This document shows, piece after piece, positions 57,862 through 64,000 of a stretch of 64,000 nucleotides of DNA. Every line of letters starts with the position of its first letter. Position 1 is the first letter of the stretch. The translations under genes and the position numbers were made by a program. Source of the stretch: Heterocephalus glaber (lineage: Eukaryota > Chordata > Mammalia > Rodentia > Bathyergidae); NCBI RefSeq assembly GCF_000247695.1, contig NW_004624881.1:2172903-2236902 (forward strand), read 5' to 3'. The notes under the pieces were generated by a model. It ran no database searches. It was not told where the DNA came from and saw nothing but the letters and a program-made list of their open reading frames with translations.

Positions 57862-60706
57862 AAAATTTTATTTTACTGGTACACTTAAGGTATACAATAT
57901 AATGACATTCATCATTGGAAATTTGCAACTTTGCATAATCTCTCTTGGCTCTTATTTTTCCCCCTTCCCCTGAACTCCCTTCAAACCCTCCAACCCTTCC
58001 TGTTTACAAAGATCCTTTTCCATTTTTTCATTTTCTCATATTTCTTCCATTCCTTTCTTTCCAATACCTTACCCTACCCACTTCCCCTTTCCCTTTGCCC
58101 CTTTTGTTCCTATTTCACATTATCTATTATACATTAGTCCTTATTTACACTTTTAGTTTCTCACACTAGAGAAAATGTTCAGTATTTACACATATGTCCT
58201 ATTTATTTCACTTAAGAGTATCACTGCAATGTGCATCCATTTAGCTATAAATGTCTCTAATTTCTCATTTTTATGGCTGAGTAGTACTTGATTTTATTTT
58301 TTAAAAACCCACATTTTCTATATCCAGTCTCCAGTTGATGGGCAATTGGGCTCCTTCCAAGTTTTAGCTATTACAAATTGTGGTGCTATGAACATGGGTG
58401 CACATATATCACTGTGTTATGATTCTTTTAATTCTTTGGAGGAAAGTACCCAGCAGGGGAATACCTGAGTCAAATGGGACTTCTAGTCCTACTTCTTTGA
58501 GGTATCTCCACACTTATTTCCACAGTGATTGTACCAGTCCACACTCTCACCAGCAGTGGAGCAGAGTTCCCCTTTCCCCACAGCCCCACCAGCATTTGTT
58601 ATTGGTTGATTTCACGATAGCAGCCATTCTTTCTGGAGTGAAGTGGAATCTCAGCTTTGTTTTCATTTGCATCTCTCTAATGACCAGTGATGTAGAACAT
58701 TTTTTCATGTATTTATTTGCTATTTCTACTTCTTTGTCTGAGAAAAGTCTGTTCATTTCAGATGCCCATTTTTGGATTGGGTCTCTAAATTTAGGAGGTC
58801 TGATCATTTTAAGTTCTTTATAGATTATTGCCAGTAGGCCTTTGTCTGAGGGACACCTGCTGAAAATATTTTCCCACATTGTGGGTTGTCTCTTCACGCT
58901 GCTGGTGGTTTCTCTTGCTGTGCATTAGCTTTTTAATAAGAAGACATCCCACTTGTTGATTGTTTGTGATAGTTCACGGGCAACTGAGGTTTAGTTCATA
59001 AAATATGTCCCTACACCAATATCTTCAAGAGTTATACCTAACCTCTGTTCCAGCTTGTTCAGTGTTTCTATTTTAATACTTAGATCTTTAATGCATTTCA
59101 ATTTTAGTTTAGTGAACAGTGAGAAATATAGCTCTAGTTTTAATCTTTGGCAAGTTTAAACCCAATTTTTCCAGTACCATTTAATAAAGATGCTATCTTT
59201 CCTCCAGTGAGAGTGTTGGCTCCTTTGTTGAAGATGAGATGGCTGAATGCGTCTGGAGTTGTTTCTGAGTCTTTTAATGTGTTCCACTGGTCCTCAGGTC
59301 TGTTTCTTTGTCAGCACCATGCTGTTTTTATCACAGTAGCCTCACAATATAGTTTCAAATTGGGGATTGAGATGCCCCCTGCCATATCTCTGTTACTTAG
59401 AATTGTTTTTGCTATTCTGGGTCTCTTCTTGTTCCAAATGAATTTTTGGATCGTTTTCTAAAGGTCCATGAAGTATCCTGCTGGGATGTCAATCAGGATT
59501 GCATTGAATCTACATAGCACTTTTGGAAGTATGGCTATTTTCACTATGTTGATTCTTCCTATCCAGGAGCAAGGGATGTCTTTTCATTTTCTGATATCAT
59601 CTTCAATCTCTCTTTTCAGAGTGCTATATTTTTCAGAGAAGAGGTCTTTGGTTTCTTTTGTTAGGTTTATTCCTAGGTATTTCAGTTTTTTGTATGCTAT
59701 TGTGAAAGGAATTGTTTGCCCTATTTCTGTCTCAGTGAGTCTGTTGTTTGTGTAAAGGAAAGCTATTGATTTTTGTGCATTGACCTTGTATCCAGCCAAT
59801 CTACTGAATTTGGTTATTAAGTCTAGAAGACTTTTGGTGGAGATCTTGGGGTCTTCTTTATAGAGTATCATGTCATCTGCAAATAATGACAATTTCACTT
59901 CTTCATTCCTTTCTTTATTCCTTTTATTTCTTTCACTTGCCTAATTGCCATGGCTAGTGTTTCCAAAACTGTATTGAACAGGAGTGGTGATAGTGGACAT
60001 CCTTGTCTTGTTCCTAATTTTAGTGTGAGGAATTTCAGATTTTGACCATTCAGTATGATATTGGCTGTTGGTATTTCATAGATGGCTTTTATCAGACTGA
60101 GGTAGAGACCTTCTACTCCAATTTTTTGTAGGGTTTTTATCATAAATGTGTGTTGGATTTTGTCAAATAGTTTTTCTGTATCTATTGAGATGATCATGTC
60201 ATTTTTGTCCTTTGCTCTATTGATTACATTTATTGATTTGCATATGTTGAACCATCCCTTCATCACTGGGATGAATCCCACTTGGTCAGGGTGTATGATC
60301 TTCTTGATGATCTTCTGCATTCTATTTGTCAGTATCATATTAAGGATTTTTCTATCTATGTTTATTAGTGAGATTGGCCTGTAGTTCTTTTTTTCAATGT
60401 GGTCTTTCTCTGGTTTGGGGATCAAGGTGATGCTTGCTTCCAGGAATGAATTCAGGAGTATTGCTTCCCTTTCAATTTCATTGAAGAGTTTAAACAGGAG
60501 TGGGAGTAGTTCCTCTCTAAATGTCTTGTAGAATTCAGCAGTGAAGCCATCAGGCCCCAGGGGTTTCTTAGTTGGTAAGTTTTTAATTATGTTTTCAATT
60601 TCATTGATTGATATTGGGTTGTTTATAATTTTTAGGTCTTCTTTCAACTTTGGTAATACATGTATATCTAGGAACCTGTCCACTTCTTCTGTGTTTTCCA
60701 TGAATC
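57862..60706 (-). mobile_element. L1 retrotransposon, antisense, 5'-truncated
   Basis: From the left: antisense 3' UTR with pyrimidine-rich complement of the G/A tract (57955-58120), the ORF2 C-terminus, then the reverse-transcriptase region up to 60706. Truncated there, so no endonuclease, ORF1 or 5' UTR. It has the best-preserved reverse transcriptase in the window. Confidence 0.93.
58260..60701 (-). pseudogene. L1 ORF2, C-terminal two-thirds
   Basis: On the minus strand: a 268-codon open stretch (60701-59895) with [19 protein letters not shown], then [38 protein letters not shown], a [10 protein letters not shown] motif (Asp-to-Thr/Leu changes near the first catalytic Asp) and [14 protein letters not shown]. 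It is followed in another frame by [16 protein letters not shown] with the catalytic FADD intact (59898). The C-terminal zinc-knuckle-like [15 protein letters not shown] is at about 58550-58590. Frameshifts near 59895, 59584 and 59465 kill it. Confidence 0.92.
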
Positions 60707-61130
60707 TTTTTCTATTTCAAGTTTTAAGTACTCCACTTCCTTTTAATGGTGCTAAACTGGTCATCAACCACATCTTCTTTGTTTCCTAGATGGTTTGGGG
60801 ATAAATTTTTCAAATCTTTGTGGTCTGATTTATTTATTCTGATTCTGTGAATAATGCAGGTGTCAGTACACATGACTCAACCTGAATGTTAGGCTCTCTT
60901 GAAATTTCCTCTGCAAATCAATTAGTCCAACACATTTAGTCTCAGGCTTCACACAGTCTTAGGGTATGGATAAAATGTCAACATATATTTTGACATTGTA
61001 TAACACAAATGTCCTCTAGTCCAATCCTGAATAGAATCCTTGTTTCCATCAAAAACTTCATGAACCTGGCCTCAACTTTACCCTTTCCTTTCAGAATTTG
61101 ATCTTCTGAGCTATGATCAGAATTGTCTAG
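60707..61130. other. Unassigned spacer
   Basis: No gene or named repeat seen. Confidence 0.5.
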
Positions 61131-61315
61131 CAGGGTGGGTGTGGTGGCACACACCTGGAATCCCAGCACTCTGGCAGTCTGTGGCAGGAGGATCACAAAT
61201 TGAAGCCCAGTCTCAAAAAACGTAGTAAGACCCTGTCTCATAATAAAAATACAAAAAGGGCAGAGGATGAAGCTCAGTGTGAAGGCCCTGGTTACAATCC
61301 TCAGTAGCAGAATAA
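61131..61315 (+). mobile_element. B1-dID composite SINE, sense
   Basis: B1 part: GGGTGTGGTGGCACACACCT, GGAATCCCAGCACTCTGGCA, GGAGGATCACAAATTGAAGC, then AGACCCTGTCTCATAATAAA. It is followed by the ID-like part: GGGCAGAGGATGAAGCTCAG, GGCCCTGGTTACAATCCTCA. Same design as 46765-46962, here in sense and better preserved. Together they indicate a rodent genome outside the muroid group. Confidence 0.85.
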
Positions 61316-61539
61316 AGGAAGGAGTTCCCTATGAGGCTGTGCCTACCACATTCAAAGTCCACTGCAATGTCACCTCTGAAAGTTTCCAAAGTCTTTCTCC
61401 TGGAAACCAATGCTTGTGAAACCAAGGCTCAAGGCTTGTGAAACACATGGTCCAGGATAGGCACAGCCATGCCTCCATTTCTCTGGTATTTATTTTCTGT
61501 GTTCTTCAAGTTTTCCACTGTGAGAACCAAACAACTGAC

Positions 61540-61860
61540 ACCCTCAAATTGAAGGAAGAGAGGTTTGATTTGCCCACAGTTTCAGACATTTTAGTCCATG
61601 GCTACTGTGAATGTGGAAATATCATGGCAGATGAGTGGTACAGCAAATCTGTTCATTTCATAGCAGCTGGAAAGCAGAGGACAGAGGAAGATCACCAGAA
61701 AGACATACACCCCCAAAAGACACAACTCTAGTGATCATTCTCCTCCAAATGAGCCCACCTCCTCACAACACAGTCAGCTGTGAAAACCCATGGAGTAATT
61801 CACTGAAGAGTGCATCAGCCTAATAATCCAATCACCTCCCCCATGAGTCTGTTAATGCAA
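61540..61860 (-). mobile_element. LTR-like medium-reiteration repeat, antisense
   Basis: AGAGGTTTGATTTGCCCACA, GTTTCAGACATTTTAGTCCA, ATCATGGCAGATGAGTGGTA, TCATAGCAGCTGGAAAGCAG, CCTAATAATCCAATCACCTC in this order is the reverse of a widespread repeat related to the one at 22395. The 97-codon open frame through it is not a gene. Confidence 0.5.
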
Positions 61861-61869
61861 TGACATTGG

Positions 61870-62246
61870 CAATTAAAATGAACTCACACACTGTACATAA
61901 AGAAAAAACTCTTTCACACTGTATGTCTGATAACAAGTTAATACCTAAAATATATAAAGATCCTGAATATTTCTCAAAAGCCAACATTCAAATGGTCAGT
62001 AGGAACACAAAACATACTACTACTTGTTAGAAAAAATAAACCAAAGCCATCACATCATAGGACCTCACACTTCTAAAAATGACCATGACTAAATACAGAT
62101 GATAGATTCTGTTGGGCATGAAGGAGCAGAAGCCCTGAACACCACTGGTTGAAATATCAATTAGTAGAGCCACTATATAACACATAACACAGATGCCTCA
62201 AAACCCTAAGCATAGAAATGTCTTAAGTCAGAATTGTAACACTTCT

Positions 62247-62282
<36 letters not shown>

Positions 62283-62870
62283 NNNNNNNNNNNNNNNNNN
62301 NNNNNNNNNNNNNNNNNNNNNNNNNNNNNNNNNNNNNNNNNNNNNNNNNNNNNNNNNNNNNNNNNNNNNNNNNNNNNNNNNNTATATATATATGAAATAT
62401 TTCCAGACCCTGAAGAGAAATGTGTACTCCCTGGTGCTTGCCATAATAAGACATGGAAGCAACTAAAATGTATGTATATAGACCAATAAATACAAAAATG
62501 TTAAATAAAGACATAGATACACATGAGGAGAAATTACTAATTCTTAAAAATGAGGGAAACAACATATTTTTTGAAAACACAGAGGAATCTGAAGACATTA
62601 TGCTACTTAAATAATTTACATGCAGAAAGAGTAAAAATGCATGATCTCATATATTTAGATTCTAATCCAGTCAGATCGTAGAAGCACAGAGCAGAATAAT
62701 CATTGCCATTGAAAGAAAATGTGGACAATTTGAAACAAAATGTGGCAGAGGCTGATCGAAGACCATAAAGTTTTAGTTATACATAAAAATAAGCTCTGGA
62801 TATCTAATGTACTGTTAAGCTACTACAATTAATATATCCTATTGTATACCTGAAATTTTGTAGGTAAGAT
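61870..62870 (+). mobile_element. Old L1 C-terminus and 3' tail
   Basis: CTGATAACAAGTTAATACCT / AAAATATATAAAGATCCTGA encodes the old L1 motif SDNKLIPKIYKD, followed by NIQMVSRNTKH. The later part (62640-62870, TTCTAATCCAGTCAGATCGT ... TATTGTATACCTGAAATTTTG) is 3' UTR-like. It is interrupted by the (TA)n tract. Confidence 0.65.
62250..62392. repeat. (TA)n microsatellite with 100-N gap
   Basis: (TA)n from 62250 runs into exactly 100 N (62283-62382) and continues to 62392. A fixed-size placeholder gap; the true repeat length is unknown. Confidence 0.97.
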
Positions 62871-63180
62871 ATTCATTGTTTTCACTACAAAAATTGTGAC
62901 TGTGTGGGATGATATCTTCATAATGGTTATGAAACAATCATTTCCAAATACTTGGATATATGAAAACATTTCTTTGTATTGTAAATATGTATCATTGTAC
63001 TAATGTAATATTATCTCTAAAAACTTGGGGATTTATAAGATTCTACTACATTTGTGATAGTTCTGCAAGCAAGCCTACATTCACCTTCTGAAACACAGTA
63101 ATATGACCTTCAAGGGAGGTTCATGGTTTAAGGATAAAGAGGAGTTGTGAAACTATAGAAAGTTAAGACTAAACTTAAGG
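62871..63180. other. Unassigned spacer
   Basis: A/T-rich sequence without recognised features, ahead of unit C. Confidence 0.5.
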
Positions 63181-64000
63181 AATTCCACAGTCAGAGACGA
63201 TGAGCAAGTCCAACAGACTGTTGAGTACAATACCAGTCATTGAATTATTTTGCTTTTGCAGGGATTGTGACTCAAGCAGAGAGGACAACTTTCACAGACA
63301 GCTCTCCCTTGCTCTTTCCTGGACCTCAGCCAACCTCCCTGTGGCCTCTGCTCTTCCCCTACTCTTTCTTCTCCACAGTTGTTACAGCTGATGCTCCCTT
63401 GGGACCCAGACCCCTCTCCATGTACAAGGGATGCCTCTGCAGCTCCGCACCCAACTAGATATACCTGGTCTATGGAATGCTGGACAGGTGAAGAGGACCT
63501 GAGACCACAGGGGTAGAAGGGCCTCTTCCATGGGTCACACCTGCATTATCTTATAGTGAAACTGGGTGGGCACAGAAGGAAGTGGGTGAGATAGTGTACA
63601 CATGGGCTCATCCTAGGCTGCAGACAACTTGTGAGGACTCTCTCCATGCTGGGCTTGCACAAGCTCACCACCAGCCCTGTGATATTCAGAGTTAATGAGG
63701 TCAGCAAGTAATTCCGGGCCAATCCTGGCAGTTTTATGTTCTCCAATGTTCTCAGAGGGTAGTAAATAGCAACAGTAGAAGAGTGGGTCAAAGTGATGGG
63801 TTTGAGGTGGGACAACACATTGTGGGAGACATCCAGGTTTTAAACTCCCAACAGCAGGATGCCTTTTGATTCTTGGAGACATTTGACTCATCTTCTCGCT
63901 GCATCTCCTTAGCTTTCACATGAACCTGGGAAGTATTCTCAGTGATTATCACACTTATTTTCCTCTTTTCTTGACCCCAAGGTGAAATGCTCTGCCTCAG
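63181..64000 (+). repeat. Start of tandem duplication unit C
   Basis: 63185-63890 matches the beginnings of units A (23090) and B (47098): TGGCCTCTGCTC.. then TTACAGCTGATGCTCC at 63383 against GCACAGCTGATGCTCC at 23247; TGGGTCACACCTGCATTATCTT (63530) against TGGATCACACCTGCATTATCTT (23395), given here only as landmarks; then a shared antisense open stretch. A further OR copy would be expected roughly 7 kb beyond the window edge. Confidence 0.75.

Noticed and set aside
62193..62598. Frame encoding repeated Tyr-Ile
   Set aside because: It is a (TA)n microsatellite plus gap.
63546..63891. Vomeronasal V1R pseudogene on the minus strand
   Set aside because: A short HLKPITLTHS-like string resembles V1R TM2, but the expected TM3 motif and later landmarks could not be aligned in any of the three units.
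1..64000. CRISPR arrays, operons or prokaryote-type systems
   Set aside because: No regularly spaced short repeats or bacterial gene organisation; all repeats are mammalian interspersed or simple repeats.

Overview
This window is mammalian nuclear DNA, very probably from a rodent outside the mouse/rat group. The evidence is tRNA-Ala-derived ID SINEs, two composite B1-plus-ID SINEs, several L1 lineages and olfactory receptor (OR) pseudogenes. I found no intact protein-coding gene. All long reading frames that make sense are L1 retrotransposon remnants or broken OR genes. Three runs of N (910, 963 and 100 bases) are assembly gaps.

Layout. 1-7.2 kb: an antisense L1 piece, a long sense L1 copy, then an older L1 tail. 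7.2-11.9 kb: a microsatellite and DNA with no feature I can support. 11.9-16.4 kb: an antisense OR fragment abutting an L1 piece, an antisense L1 with an ID insertion, a hAT (Charlie-type) DNA transposon remnant and an old L1 tail. 16.45-19.7 kb: an unusual L1 with 5' UTR monomers and ORF1, in which ORF2 is replaced by an older L1 segment in reverse orientation before a normal L1 3' UTR. 20.4-21.3 kb: OR pseudogene 1. 23.1-31.4 kb: duplication unit A, ending in OR pseudogene 2, which is split by a solo LTR. 31.4-44.2 kb: later insertions (old antisense L1, LTR remnants, ID SINE, a full-length but dead L1). 44.3-47 kb: unit A downstream sequence, containing a 5'-inverted copy of the unusual L1, plus SINEs. 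47.1-57 kb: unit B, with a 5S rRNA pseudogene, a gap-containing L1, a 25-nt U6 snRNA stub and OR pseudogene 3. 57.9-60.7 kb: antisense L1. 61-63 kb: SINE, LTR-like repeat, old L1 and a (TA)n tract. 63.2 kb to the end: start of unit C.

The locus therefore looks like a decaying tandem array of family-2-like class II OR genes. It has an old, duplicated intergenic unit and a heavy load of later retrotransposons. No operon-like or host-defence system is visible. The most unusual object is the ORF1-only chimeric L1. A second copy in the window shares its internal junction and has its own target-site duplication, which suggests a mobilised non-autonomous L1 derivative.
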